In this document: positions 23,199 through 34,797 of the stretch, piece by piece
Position numbering within the stretch: the first letter of the stretch is position 1
How the letters are laid out: every line of letters starts with the position of its first letter
Assembly (NCBI GenBank): GCA_025201705.1
Contig: MU616787.1
Span: 1 to 42,562 of the forward strand
From: Dissophora ornata
Taxonomy: Eukaryota > Mortierellomycota > Mortierellomycetes > Mortierellales > Mortierellaceae
DNA length: 42,562 nt
Direction: 5' to 3'
Made by a program: the position numbers and the translations under genes
Notes under the pieces: model-generated
Databases searched by the model: none
Seen by the model: the letters and a program-made list of their open reading frames with translations, nothing else
What the model was told of the DNA's origin: nothing

Positions 23199-23498
23199 AT
23201 GGAAAAAATCGGACTAGGAGAGAAATTAAGTCATGGCAGCCAGGCAGAAGTCTTCAAGGCCAAGTCCGGGCTCGATGACATGGTGGTCAAGATGTTTCTC
23301 AGTCCGAACTACGAGGACTCAAAACGAGAGGTGGAGATCATCAAGAGGTTGCACAACAGGCACATCGTCCAGTTCTACTATACGCATCAAGACATTGTTG
23401 TCATGGAGTACATGGGGGGCGGTAGCCTGTCACAGGCTACATCGCGCAGCTCCATAGTGGACTGGGAGACCACGACACGGATCGCAAAGCAAGTTTAG
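23199..23498 (+). pseudogene. Truncated kinase N-lobe, paralogue of the 19770 gene
   Basis: The frame MEKIGLGEKLSHGSQAEVF ... SSIVDWETTTRIAKQV ends at TAG 23496-23498. It is close to the second kinase copy over about 100 residues, retaining the glycine-rich loop (slightly altered, GEKLSHGSQAEV) and the Lys in VVVKMF. It has no catalytic loop, DFG or Sel1 repeats. After KQV the sequence no longer matches the paralogue, so a deletion or rearrangement has occurred. It could be a pure relic or a short N-lobe-only protein; the N-lobe frame itself is intact. Confidence 0.75.
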
Positions 23499-23822
23499 GA
23501 TGAGGTGGACAGTACTGTGTCCCGGGATGCAAGTCTTCGAACGCCTGGATTCGAGTTTAGGCGCAGTACAACACGTCGCAATGCGGTTTCCAAATTGAGT
23601 GAGCAAGACGCGATGACTACATCAAGGTGCCGCTGTCTCTCCGTGTGGATTATGCCACGGCGGGCGATTGGTGTCTGGTATCAGCTCCCCCCTCCTCTCA
23701 TTCCCAAACCTCCCCTCCTTGTTTTATGATTTCGTCATTTTATTCAAAGTGCGTGTTAATATTGTAATATTGTACTAAACGCGACGCATATTGTCTTTGC
23801 GCCTTTGAAACTTTGCACAAGT
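23499..23822. other. Intergenic region after the kinase remnant
   Basis: No gene was supported. The AT-rich part (23740-23790) probably serves as the 3' end region for the convergent SR-protein gene. Confidence 0.4.
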
Positions 23823-25639
23823 TCAAGGGGTCACAGACCGCGCCCGAGGAGAGATGGAGCGAGGGCGAGGCGAAGGCGAGCGAGACTGGTCACCAGCTTC
23901 GCCTCTGCCGCCATTCTTACCCTCGGGGGAGCGAGAACGAGAGGCATGTCTTCGGTCGTCTCCATCGCGGTCATCCCCATCGCGGTCGGCATGGCGATCT
24001 CTGCTGCGGTCACGGACTGGCGAGCGCGAAGCAGATGAACGCCCACGGTCCTCAGCAGCATTAGGAGAGCGAGGACGGCGACCGCTAGGGCTGCCGCCAC
24101 GGGGACTCGCAGATCGACGACGCGCCGCAGGGCTGGGTGTACGACGACGAGGAGATCGACGGCGAGGGGGCGAACGCGCGCGGCGACCGGGAGATCTAGA
24201 GCGGTCACCTCCACCTCCGCGCTCGTATCTCCAAGAAGCGCTTGGAGTGTTTTTGGCAAACTAGTGATTGTAGGTCCGACATGACATCAGTGATCAAATC
24301 ATCAAATCTGTGAATGATGGATGGATAGCAACAAATAGCACTGTGGCACAGTTACGTACTTGCACATTAAGGCGGTATCCCTCAAAGCGAGCGTCTCTCA
24401 TCTCATTGTAAGCATCCCGAGCGTCCCTGTCATCCTCATACTCGACAAAGGCGTAACTGTATTCCGTGACCATAAGATCCAGTCGGCGCGTTCAGGCAAT
24501 GGTGCAGACATAGCGGAGAAAAAAGGTACAGGAAATGGTTGAGTATGCTTGTAGGGATGGTCCTCGGATTCGGACCTTTGGATCGCCTCGAGTCGACATC
24601 GATCCTAAACTACCATCTACATCTCTTCATCGACCTCTCTCCCTCTCTCTCTTTCCCTCTTTCTTTTTTTTTTTTTTTTCGTTCTTGCGATAGTTTTCCT
24701 CTTGTGAGGATAGCTCGCGATCGATTTCACCCCGTTCGCTCGTCAGGCACGTTCGACTCGAACCAATATCGCGACCGATTCGATACTAATGGGCGGCTCG
24801 CAGTGACGACAGTTTGAATTGGGCCGATGTGCTCGTTCGATCGAAAACTCGTTCATATCGGCGGAATCAACTTGAAGTGGGATAACAATAAATAGATTGT
24901 GTGGAATCGTAATTTGCACATTCAATGAGGCAAATCGCAGCAGTGTAGCAAAAACAAACAACAGACAAACAATAGAGCATGGCGTAGATGCGGGTGTGGA
25001 TTGCTTCTTAAATACGCTCCCTTATTTTTGCAACCATGCTCCCATTTCGTGTCAAAACAAAGCAGATCCACCATACATCTCCTTCTCCTGGCACTCTTCG
25101 TGTCGTCTCTAATAAGGATTCGCCACTGTCATAACGTCGATGGCGGAATATCGGGTCCAATTGTTCCCGGTTGTTGCCAGGCAAATACATGTCGCAATCA
25201 GCGCGCTGTAGCTAACGCGCGCTTTTGCTGTGAAGGCCGCACGAACTGATGAGACTACCATGGGCTGTATCGAAACGGGTGGGAAAAGCTGCACTTACGG
25301 TCTGGAGGAATTGTTGCGGAGGGCTGGAACATCACAACGGACCAATCGTCCGAACCTAGAAAGGGGAGCAGTGAGCAAGAGCGCGATTAGACTAGAAATA
25401 ATGCCAATACAACCATTGGAATGAGATCGGTGGATGGAAAGTGAATCGAACGACGGCGATTTGTAGCATGCTTGTGAATGACAGCCGACGAAGAGAAGTG
25501 CGTGTGACGGCAGCCTGGGGTTGATTCCGCTGCTGAGGGGTGTTTGTTATTATTACCTTTCGAATTCGTAAGCAATGTCTCTTGGGCGCGAACGCTGGCT
25601 GAAACCAGAGACGTAGAGGGTCCTTTGTCTTGTGGACAT
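23823..25639 (-). CDS. SR-type RNA-binding protein: one RRM plus RS domain
   Basis: Four exons (25639-25557, 25355-25299, 24456-24360, 24260-23823) join in phase to about 224 aa. The RRM covers residues 1-80, with RNP2-like LYVSGF, the segment YEFERFGRLVRCDVP, RNP1 YAFVEYEDDRDARDAY and RFEGYRLNVQ. The last exon codes for an Arg/Ser/Pro-rich tail (SRSPGRRARSPPRRRSPRRR and similar). Such proteins bind exonic RNA and recruit spliceosome components in the nucleus; phosphorylation by SRPK-type kinases is typical. The third intron in genomic order (24457-25298, 842 nt) is far longer than any other in the window. The gene is head-to-head with the formin gene. Confidence 0.92.
24457..25298 (-). other. 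Unusually long intron in the SR-protein gene
   Basis: At 842 nt it compares with roughly 55-180 nt for other introns here. It contains a T20-like tract with CT-rich flanks (24630-24680) and several AG and GT pairs. In SR genes of other eukaryotes, long introns often hold poison exons for autoregulation; that role is inference only. Confidence 0.6.
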
Positions 25640-26301
25640 GATGGCGATGTAGATTGAGGATGAGGATGAGGGGATGAGGGGAGAGGAAGAGGGATGGATG
25701 GTGGATGGAAGGTCCGCTTTTCTTTTTTTGGTGGTTTGGTGGCACGACAAGAACATTTCTACGGTGCATGGGCTGCGGTCTATGTCTCCCGTACAATGGT
25801 GAACTACCAGCGCCCCGGTTGGTTGGTGCACGCACAGATCACATACTCGCAACCAATCGGTGGCACCAGTCCGCGGTCCAATGGCCCCGCCCTCTTCGGC
25901 CGGAACAGGCTCTGGAAGGTCTAGAGGGTCTAGTGGGACTGACTGGACCTTGAACCAGGGTGGCCTCTGGGTGGCCAGAGAGCTGATCAATCGTCCCTCG
26001 TCCTTGCCTGCCCTGTCTGACACCAACCGCTGCCTCCCTGGCTATCCCTGGGTACTCTCTCGGCCCCGTCAATCGCCCGCTCCCGTGGACCCTCATTCAT
26101 CCCAAATCGTCTCCCATTCGCTTTCCCATTACAAACTATTCCCAAAACAAGCCCATTCTTATTGCTCATTCGGTTCTTGAATTCACCTTCCACCTTGCCC
26201 TGAGTGCACCTATCCCTTTGACTCCATTGCGCTCCTTCAGCAATTCCATTCCAAACCCAACGCTCATCCGCACATAGAACGTCCCAGACAGTTACCCCGC
26301 C
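25640..26301. promoter_or_regulatory. Divergent promoter region, SR protein and formin
   Basis: No coding signal was found. Near the SR start, the minus strand is CT-rich (cctcatcccctcatcctcatc). Near the formin ATG (26302, context CGCCATGG) the plus strand is also CT-rich. There are CCAAT-like ccaat/attgg elements at about 25851-25882. Confidence 0.45.
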
Positions 26302-29300
26302 ATGGGCAAGTTCCTGCTTCTGGGCAAGAAAAGGTCCCAAAAGAGCTCCTCTTCTTCCTCTTCCTCTTCCCCTTCCCCTTCCCCGCCAGTTTCCATCTCC
26401 TTTTCCTCCCAGAACCCCTCTGTCGCTGCTGCAGGCTTCCTTGTCCCCAGTCCTTCCCAAGCCTCTGTAGGAGGCCCTCACCTCCACAACAGTGCCTCGA
26501 CACCATTAATACCCAAGACACACTGCCAGCCCAGGTCCAGCATCGACCAAGGCTTCCAACACCACGGTCCTTCGCAGCAGCATATTCCACACGCCTCCCA
26601 CACTAGCAGAACGAACGCGATCCGCAACTACCAAGGCAATCTTATCCATCCCAACACCTGTACCAATATCAACAATAACCTAAGTCGTAGTAACGGCGGT
26701 AGCAGTGGGAGTAGCAACAACAGCAGAGGCAACAAACAGTTTACAAGAGGCCACTCTTCAAAATTCACAGCGCGTCCTCTCGCCTCATCTTCATCTCCCA
26801 CTTCGATATTCCATTCCTTCAACGCACCTTTGCCAAAACGCAGCCATTCAGCCCACTACTACTCGACACCTGCCTCGTCTGCCAAATCGAACGTGATCGC
26901 CGCCTTCACGTCTGGGCTTCAACGGGCATCATCCTCCATGGACCGCTCCACCTCCCACAACGGCAGTCATCACAACCATCCGAACCATGACGCTCAGTCT
27001 ATGCGGTCCTACCGGTCGTCGACCTCGGTCAGCGAAGCTGGCCGGACTGAGGCTATGTCGCTAGCACGACCACGGACGGACCAGGAGATTGAAGATCGAT
27101 TCGTGGACTTTATGGTGAGTGTTCTTGGGAGCCGTAATTGATCGCTGGGGGAATGTCACAAATTCTCCTTTGGACGCTAATGCAGAATACTGAATGTTGG
27201 TGGACGCGAATATAGAATAATATGGGTATGCATGAACCAGTACAGCGTAAAGCCATGATCGGACTGTCTGTCGACAACAAATGGAAGCTGATTTTCCAGC
27301 ACGAGTCCCAGGAACAATCCAAGGTAAAGCGAGCTTTAGTGTTTGTCAACTGCAAAAGTGCGCTTCTCTGTGCAGGAATGACCAACATTGGAATACTCTC
27401 TGTGCTCCTTGCTCCTATCTCCCCGCGTTGATAGGCCAAGAAGAGGGAAGAGGGCTATATCGACAAGTCCTCTCCCGAGTACTATGTGCGCAAACTGCAG
27501 GCCGACGGTGATCTCCGGAACACAGACTCCAAATTTCTACTGGCACTCTTTGTGTCCTTGAAGTCGCAACCCATATCGTACGACCATCGTTTTGTTTGAA
27601 CCCTCTGGTGGCTGTGCTTCTGTATGCAACCAATTTTGACTCAACTCAAACTGACAAGATATATCCTCAATTTCATTTGATGCGCACCTTCCAGATGGGT
27701 GCGATCCTTTATCCAAAGCCGTGGACAACAGGTTCTGTGCAACGCTCTGTCGACTCTTAATCACCGCCCGTCCAGGTACAGACACATATCTCTACTCAAG
27801 TGCTCTAATATGATTGCTGCCGTATGATTTTATGCGTATACAATTTAACCAAATATTGGCAACGACCATGAATAACACTATGCTAGGCGGGATGCAGACC
27901 TTGCGATGGAATTGGAGATCGTTAAATGCTTAAAAACAATCCTGAACAACCGGTGGGGCGCGCAAGAGGCCATCAGGCATTCACCCTGTATCACTTCACT
28001 CTGTTTCTCAATAACATCGCCTCAGCTCCAGACAAGGAAACTGGTCGTGGAAGTATTGACGTTCTTGTGCTACTGTGAAGTGCCTATGGGTCACAAGCTG
28101 GTCCTTGAGGGCCTCGACCAGGTCATGGAGCACTGGAAAGAGAGTGCGCGGTTCGACGCATGGATGCGAATTCTTGAAAATACAATCGATGGACGCGGCC
28201 GCTTTGGCACCATTGTCGGCATGAGTGAAGACATGAAGAAGGCTGGAACACAGGACAGCCATTTGATTGAATATGTGGTATGTATCAAACAGCGAAAAAG
28301 ATCGCTTTCGATAGGCCGAGTCGTATCCCGTCATTAATGCTATACTCACTTTGGCCATGGTTCTCATGTTTGTGCATAGCTTTCAAACGTCGTCTTTATT
28401 AATGCTTTACTGCAAGTTGTTGATGAGATCGAGCTCCGAATGCATCTTCGGAGTCAACTGACAACAAGCGGACTGACCCGCATCATTTCTGTGAGTACTG
28501 CGGTCAGGAAATTCTTGGGATTCCTTCCATGGCCAGTCGTAGCCTACACATCAACTTACCTGAATTTGGGCTTTTTCATCATGGCTAAATTCTAGAAAAT
28601 GAGGGGCCTCCACCACGACCTCATCAACAGACAGCTTAATATTTATGAAGACGAAGCAGAGAATGACCATGAGGACATGATCGAATTCTACAACCATCAA
28701 ATCCTGAATGACATGTCCGATCCGTATGATGTATTCCACGCACTGCTCCGTTCTGTGGAGAGCAGCAGAGCATACGACTTTTTTCTATCGCTTCTACAAC
28801 ATATGCTTTTGATCCGCGAAGGAGGAGACCTGAGGTAATACAAATTGTGACCCATAATTCGCTTTTGAACTGCGAATATGTTAATGTTGCTAGCATCTGA
28901 CTCTTGTCAAATGAAAACATGGCAGGATTCGATATTTTCAGTTGATGGACTCGATTATCACGCAAGTAGTTCTTGATCGACGAGGCATTACCGATAGTTT
29001 TGATCAAAAGCTCGGAATCTCCGTCAACCAGCTCGTCAGCAAGCTGGTGGATCAAGATCGCCTGACGCTCGCTATTGAAGACGCGAAGCAGGCAAGACAA
29101 GAGCTGGAGATCGTGGTGCGTCAAAAGAACGAGCTAGAACTTGAGGTCGGACAAAAGGACGGTAAGCAGAAACCCTCAATTACACGAAAGTCTTACTCCT
29201 CGGACACACCATGGACGCCATGACAGTTAACATGACCAACACTGCTGCATTCTTTGTGATAATAGATGGTATGGTGTCTCAATTGAAGGCCAACATATAC

Positions 29301-32300
29301 TCGCTTGAAGATCTTCTTCGCCTCTCTCGACACACCATCCAAACACTGCAGGCCAAATTGAGTGATGTTGAGATCCAAACACAGAAGAAATTGGCGATTC
29401 AGGATGCACAACTTAAACATTTACTAAAGTCACTTCAGGATTCCAACACGCTAATGGCAGAGGCCGGAATGCCCACAAATGTTTCCATTGGCACTAGTGG
29501 AAATAATTCGGATGGCTATCCCATGATAGACAAGGAGAAGCTTCGCAAGCTGATTGAGCAAACAAAACTGGAGGGTGCGATATTGCAACAGCGCTACGGC
29601 AACCATCTGCCTCACTCGGTAGCGCTGCCGGATCCTGAATTATCAAAGGAGATCGAGAAACTTAACGGCTACCAGTACACAGGTCCCGTTGCGCTTTCTT
29701 CAGAACTGTGGGCTAGCATTAATGCCTCAGGCAAGGCCAGTGGCAAAGGAAGTGGGTCCAAGCAAGGTATTCAGTTTTTTTTCAGTGTGGTGTGTATCAA
29801 TGGCTTTTATATTGAATTTGTTGCTGACATGCTGTACGCTGAATCGTGACACTTCAAATAGGCAAAGGTTTGGATAAAAGCACAGCGAACAAGGTAGGCC
29901 ACGCTTCCATCGCTGCCGAAGTGTCAGCTTCAGCTACATCTAGCGGCTCATTGCTTCCTCCTCCACCGCTTGTTGCGGGTGGAATCCCTCCTCCACCACC
30001 TCCTCCACCAGTTCAGGCGGGAGGACTGGGTGGTTTACTGAGTGGCATGATGTCGAAGGGAACCAAGGGCAGCGGAGGAAACGCCTCCGACTCAGATTCG
30101 GAGGATCCTCCCGCGGGAAGCCTTGCTGCCATGCTTGCAGCTAAGAAAAAGAAACTTGGAGCGTCTGACCCAGCGTCGCCCAAGGGAGCCGGTCCACCAC
30201 CTGCTCCTGCACCACCAAAGGCTGGTGGGCCCCCTCCTCCACCCCCACCTCCGCCAGGTGGAGCGGGCGGTCCTCCTCCTCCACCACCACCACCAGGAAT
30301 GGGAGGCCCACCTCCACCTGGCGGCCCAGCGCCCGGCGCGATGGTGAATATGAACAAGAAGAAGGAAGGAGCGACTGCAGCCATCAAACTAAAGGCTCTT
30401 CAGTGGGACAAGATCAATTACATGGCGGTTGGCAACACTGTATGGGGATCTGGCGGAGTGGATGAGAACGCGCTGCAGAAAGCGTTGGGTGAGAACGGGG
30501 TCTTTGGCAGTATGGAACAACTCTTTGTGGCCAAGGTTACCGAGTACAAAGGTAAATCGAAATTCCAGAACCCATGTACACCATTTAAGCTTGGTTGCTT
30601 TGGATTGCTAACAGTCGGTCTGTTTTGACGATCTGTGGTGAAATTCAGAGCCCCGTGCTTCCAAGAAGCCCCAGGAGATTTGTATTCTCGATCAACGCCG
30701 GGCCTACCAGATCAACATTATGTTGGGAGGAATGAAGCATACATACCCTGAGATCCGGCAGGCTATTCTTCGTATGGACGAAGACTTTATGACGCTCGTC
30801 CAATTGAGCAATTTGCTCAAGTTTGTTCCCGATGCTGAAGAGGTAGGTTCTAGACTCTTCGATCTGGCTTCTTTGTCCAAAGTCTCTAGGCACTTACATA
30901 GCTTGTGTTGTTTGTTCCGTGAATTAGACCGGCAGACTTCTAGAGTATAAGGATGCACCCGAAGAAGTCAAGTTAACGTTAGGCCGACCGGAAGCATTCT
31001 TTGTGGAAATGCTAAAGGTTGAACGGTACCAGCAACGCTTAGAGGGTCTCAAATTCAAAGTGACCTTCCAAGGGCTCCTTGACGGCGTTACTGAGGTACA
31101 TGCTACTAGGTTTTTTCTCCTTTCAGTTTGGCGGGGTGTCTGTATTTTGTTGTCAGTAATTTTAACACTCTGTCCTTTACTGCTGTTTTTGTGATTGCAT
31201 AGTCGATTGCGGCTATTACGGCAGCATCGAAAGAACTTAGGGACGCCAAGCATTTTAAGGAGTTGTTAAACTTGATTCTGATGCTCGGAAACTACATGAA
31301 CGGTGGCGGTCACAATGGTGGCGCTTTTGGTTTCAAGATTGCCAGTATCAACAAGGTATGCATCCTTCAAGCCTTCCTTTCTCACCTCAGTATTTGCTTT
31401 GCATCTTCAATGTGCTGCCAATCTGGATACTTTGATAGCCGAACTCTAATCTTCCATGCTGCTCTTCCTCATAACACAACAGCTCGTGGACACGAAAGCC
31501 TCGAACGCTCCCAACATGACTCTGCTCCATTTCTTGACCAACATCACTGAGAAAACACTACCAGAGGTCTTAAACTACCAGAAGGAAATCGCACCTTGTG
31601 GAAACGCCTGTCGAGGTAAGACGTCAAGACCAAAAAATATTTAGATGGAAATGAGAAGGAAAGAAATATCTGCTTGCGGATATCTAGCGCTTGCTGACTC
31701 TTCTCCACTCCGTTTCTTGCTCTGATGTAGTATCGCTCCCTGAGCTCCAACTGGATTTCAACCAGCTCAAGACCAAGATCCAGGAGATCAAGAACGAACT
31801 GCATACACACTACTTTAACGGCCACAAATCCCATCCGGATGACCGATTCTTTGAGCTCATGCAGCCATTTATAGACCGTGCTGAAAGTGCGTTCAAGAAA
31901 GTTGAGAAGGACATGCTGGATATGGACACTTTGTATAAGGAATGTGTCAAGTTTTATGGCGAGGATTCTGGGTCGATGAAGCCAGACGAGTTCTTTGGAA
32001 TCTTCAAAACATTCAGCGCTTCGTTCGAGAAGGCTAGGGAAGATAACATGAAGCAACGGGAGCGGGAAGCACAGAAGGAGAAGGCTAAGACTGTAGCCAA
32101 GGCGCGCCAGGAGCAAATAGCAGTGAAGAAGAATCGCATCAAGGTTCAAGGCGAGGGTAAGTTTGCCACCAAATCCATGGTTATGCTACAATCCGAGCAT
32201 GTTATTGCTGGCAACGCAATATTAATGTGTCTCTTATCTGATGCAGGTTCAAACGATTCAGAAGGAGGTGGTGACGACAAGGGTATGATGGATAGTCTGC

Positions 32301-32464
32301 TCGAGACTCTCCGGAATGGCGGTGACAGCGAAGCGTCAAGACGGGACCGGCGACGTACGAGTCGCGCCGTTGACCATGTGCCATCAAACCTGTCAATGAA
32401 AGCTCAGGATCTTTTGACGTTGCTCAGGGAAGATGATTCCCCCATCGCTCTACTTCATGAATAG
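26302..32464 (+). CDS. Diaphanous-related formin (Bni1/SepA/For3-like)
   Basis: Sixteen exons join in phase: 26302-27114, 27216-27323, 27435-27577, 27695-27775, 27887-28277, 28380-28490, 28596-28834, 28926-29161, 29266-29766, 29862-30551, 30649-30842, 30928-31095, 31203-31355, 31483-31615, 31731-32156 and 32247-32464, about 1534 aa. Order: Ser/Asn-rich N-terminus (about 1-255); Rho-binding GBD from DQEIEDRFVDFM; FH3 armadillo region; coiled coil; FH1 with several polyproline runs (exon 10); FH2 from ALQWDKINYMAVGNTVW through LMLGNYMNGGGHNGGAFGF and SLPELQLDFNQLKTK; coiled tail; and a DAD (MMDSLLETLRNG followed by SRRDRRR). It nucleates and elongates unbranched actin at growing tips. GBD and DAD predict Rho-GTPase-relieved autoinhibition. 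The last intron (90 nt) is open in frame. Confidence 0.95.
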
Positions 32465-32706
32465 CGTAGCTCGCCACCATTTCTTCCATGTTTATACGCC
32501 ACCATAATAAACTCTAATGAAATATAAAACTAATGGGCTGCTCGCGATACTTAAGCAGCAAGACATTCAAACAAGCAACAAGGTTTTTTCTTTATTCAGC
32601 AATCAACTAACGCGTTATTCGGCGGGATACTCTACCACTTCTAGACAAAAAAAAGTCTATTCCAAGGTGGGCCAATATGGATAGTTTGCAGCACACCTGC
32701 TCTAAA

Positions 32707-34645
32707 CTACACAGATGCCTTTTTGACCAAGAATGAGACTAGGTCGACCTTTGTGATCACTGCTTTGACCTTCGACCCCCCCTTCTCTGTCACAACACCA
32801 GCAGAGTTCTTTTCGAAAAATGCCGTCAGGTCCTCCAGGGGTGTCTCGTCCGAAATTTCTGTAAAATGAGCCCCTGACTTTTGGAACTTGAACATCACGT
32901 CGCTGACTTGTCCATCGACTTGCACACGTCCAGACGCGATTCTCGACAGCAAGTTACCCAACGTGACCAGACCCATCAAGCGCCCGTTTTTGGAAGAGAC
33001 GACTGGCAACTGATCGAATCCATTGCGCTCCATCAGCAGAATAGCCTCGCGACTTGGAGAAGTGTTTGTGACAGTAACAGCGGCCTTCAGGTGAAGATCA
33101 CCCACTGTTGCACCACCCCACTGCAACTTCTTAGACTGTTGCTCCTCCACCATGGCCTGATCCGTGAACCCGTTAGTTTTCATCCAGTCATCGTTCAGGA
33201 ATTTAGTCATGTAGTTGCGGACAGAGTCTGGGAGAAGAACCACGCAGCGCTTGCCCGGTCCCAACTTCTTTGCGGCCTTAACTGCTGCAGCGACGGCTGT
33301 TCCTGATGAACCTCCACAGAGAATACCCTCCTCGCGAATCAAGCGACGAGCCATAATGAACGACTCTTTGTCAGCACTCTTGATCCAGAGATCGATCAGG
33401 TTACGGTCCAGGACATCAGGAATGAAATCATAGCCGATACCCTCGACCTTGTAACCCTCTGTTGTGGTGTTGAGTGATTCTGGCTGAGCCAGGATAGAGC
33501 CGAAGGGGTCAACGCCTACGATCTGCGGGTATGGAACAATAATTATTAGAGATTGCGTCATCCCGAAAATAAAATAATAAATAAACGACTGTGTTAGGTG
33601 AAACTCACAATGACATTGGGGCAAAGAGCTTTCAGCTTCCTAGCAATTCCAGTGATCGTGCCTCCAGTTCCGGCACCAGCAACGAGCATATCAACCTGTC
33701 CATCACAGGCCCTATAGATCTCCTCTGCAGTGTGATCGTAGTGCGTCACAGGGTTATAGGGGTTGCTGTACTGATCCAAGATCACAGAGTTAGGGATCTC
33801 CTTGTTCAGACGTTTGGCAACTCCAATGTGCGACTCGGGTGCATCCCAAGCAGCTTCTGTGGGTGTACGAACGATCTCGGCGCCGAGGGCCTTGAGCACA
33901 TCGACCTTTTCCTGCGACATTTTCTCTGGCAGTGTGATAATCGTGCGGTAACCCTTCACGGCCGCGGCCAGAGCAAGGCCGATGCCTGTTTTCGGACAAG
34001 GGGGTATGGTATGGAAAGAAAAAATAATAAAAGGGAGCACGATGTGGTTAGTGCCAAATTGCGTCAGCTTGGTAAAATTGAAGCTATGGCAAAGTGCGTA
34101 CCTACCAGTATTTCCTGATGTTGGCTCAATGATGGTGTATCCGGGTTTCAGGCGGCCATCCTTCTCAGCCTCCTCCACCATACGCTTGCCAATACGGTCC
34201 TTGACAGATCCTCCCGCATTGAAGAATTCACACTTGGCCACTGCACAATTCAAACACCGTGTTGCAAATACGGAAGAAACAAAGAAATATGGTCAATTGA
34301 AAGCAGAAAGTTTGCTGTGTGAACTTAAACTTGACCCTGACCCTGGCTGTTTTAGTCTGCACAATAAGCACGTACACAGCTCACACTGAAGTCCTTCTGA
34401 CTTGGCGATCTTGTTGAGGCGCACCATGGGTGTGTTGCCGATGTGCTCGAGAATGGTGTCCAGGATGGCTGGCTCAGCCTGGCTAAGTGTCGCGGCAAAC
34501 AAAGACAACACGTCAGCTGGAACAACTCCACTTCACGACGAACTCTAGGCGAGATAAAAGGATATATGCGCCCTTCGTACTGCTCTTCGTGTCTGTGGAG
34601 ACCGACTTGGTTGCATCCGTTGTAGCCGCAGTTGCTTTCAGACAT
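32707..34645 (-). CDS. Cystathionine beta-synthase
   Basis: Five exons (34645-34544, 34478-34376, 34240-34106, 33985-33609, 33522-32707) give about 510 aa. The PLP fold is clear: [16 protein letters not shown], the Schiff-base Lys in [36 protein letters not shown] and [14 protein letters not shown] tandem CBS-domain (Bateman) module forms the last 140 residues. The enzyme condenses serine and homocysteine to cystathionine in transsulfuration. The first exon encodes 34 residues with two Cys and two His ([17 protein letters not shown]); the human heme-ligand pair is not obvious in it. The first donor (GTTCGT) is atypical, so the N-terminus is the least certain part. It is convergent with the formin gene (about 240 bp between stops). 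Confidence 0.95.
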
Positions 34646-34670
34646 GGCAATGAATTTTTTTTTTCTGGGG

Positions 34671-34671
<1 letters not shown>

Positions 34672-34705
<34 letters not shown>
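34672..34705. repeat. (TG)17 microsatellite upstream of the CBS gene
   Basis: Seventeen TG units begin 27 nt upstream of the CBS start codon and read as (CA)n in the transcript sense. It probably lies in the 5' leader. Confidence 0.92.
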
Positions 34706-34708
<3 letters not shown>

Positions 34709-34797
34709 TTGGAATGAACAAGTCAAAGCGAGAAGGGACCAAGCAAAATACTCCCACGGGCCAAGTGCGTGAATCACGGGATTTTATTTCAGAAAAT

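Noticed and set aside
23831..24259. Minus-strand 142-codon frame rich in Ala, Val and Leu
   Set aside because: It is the same strand but the wrong frame. The neighbouring frame encodes the RS domain and joins in phase to the RRM exons.
30013..30387. Minus-strand Gly/Pro-rich frame
   Set aside because: It is the antisense of the formin FH1 polyproline region.
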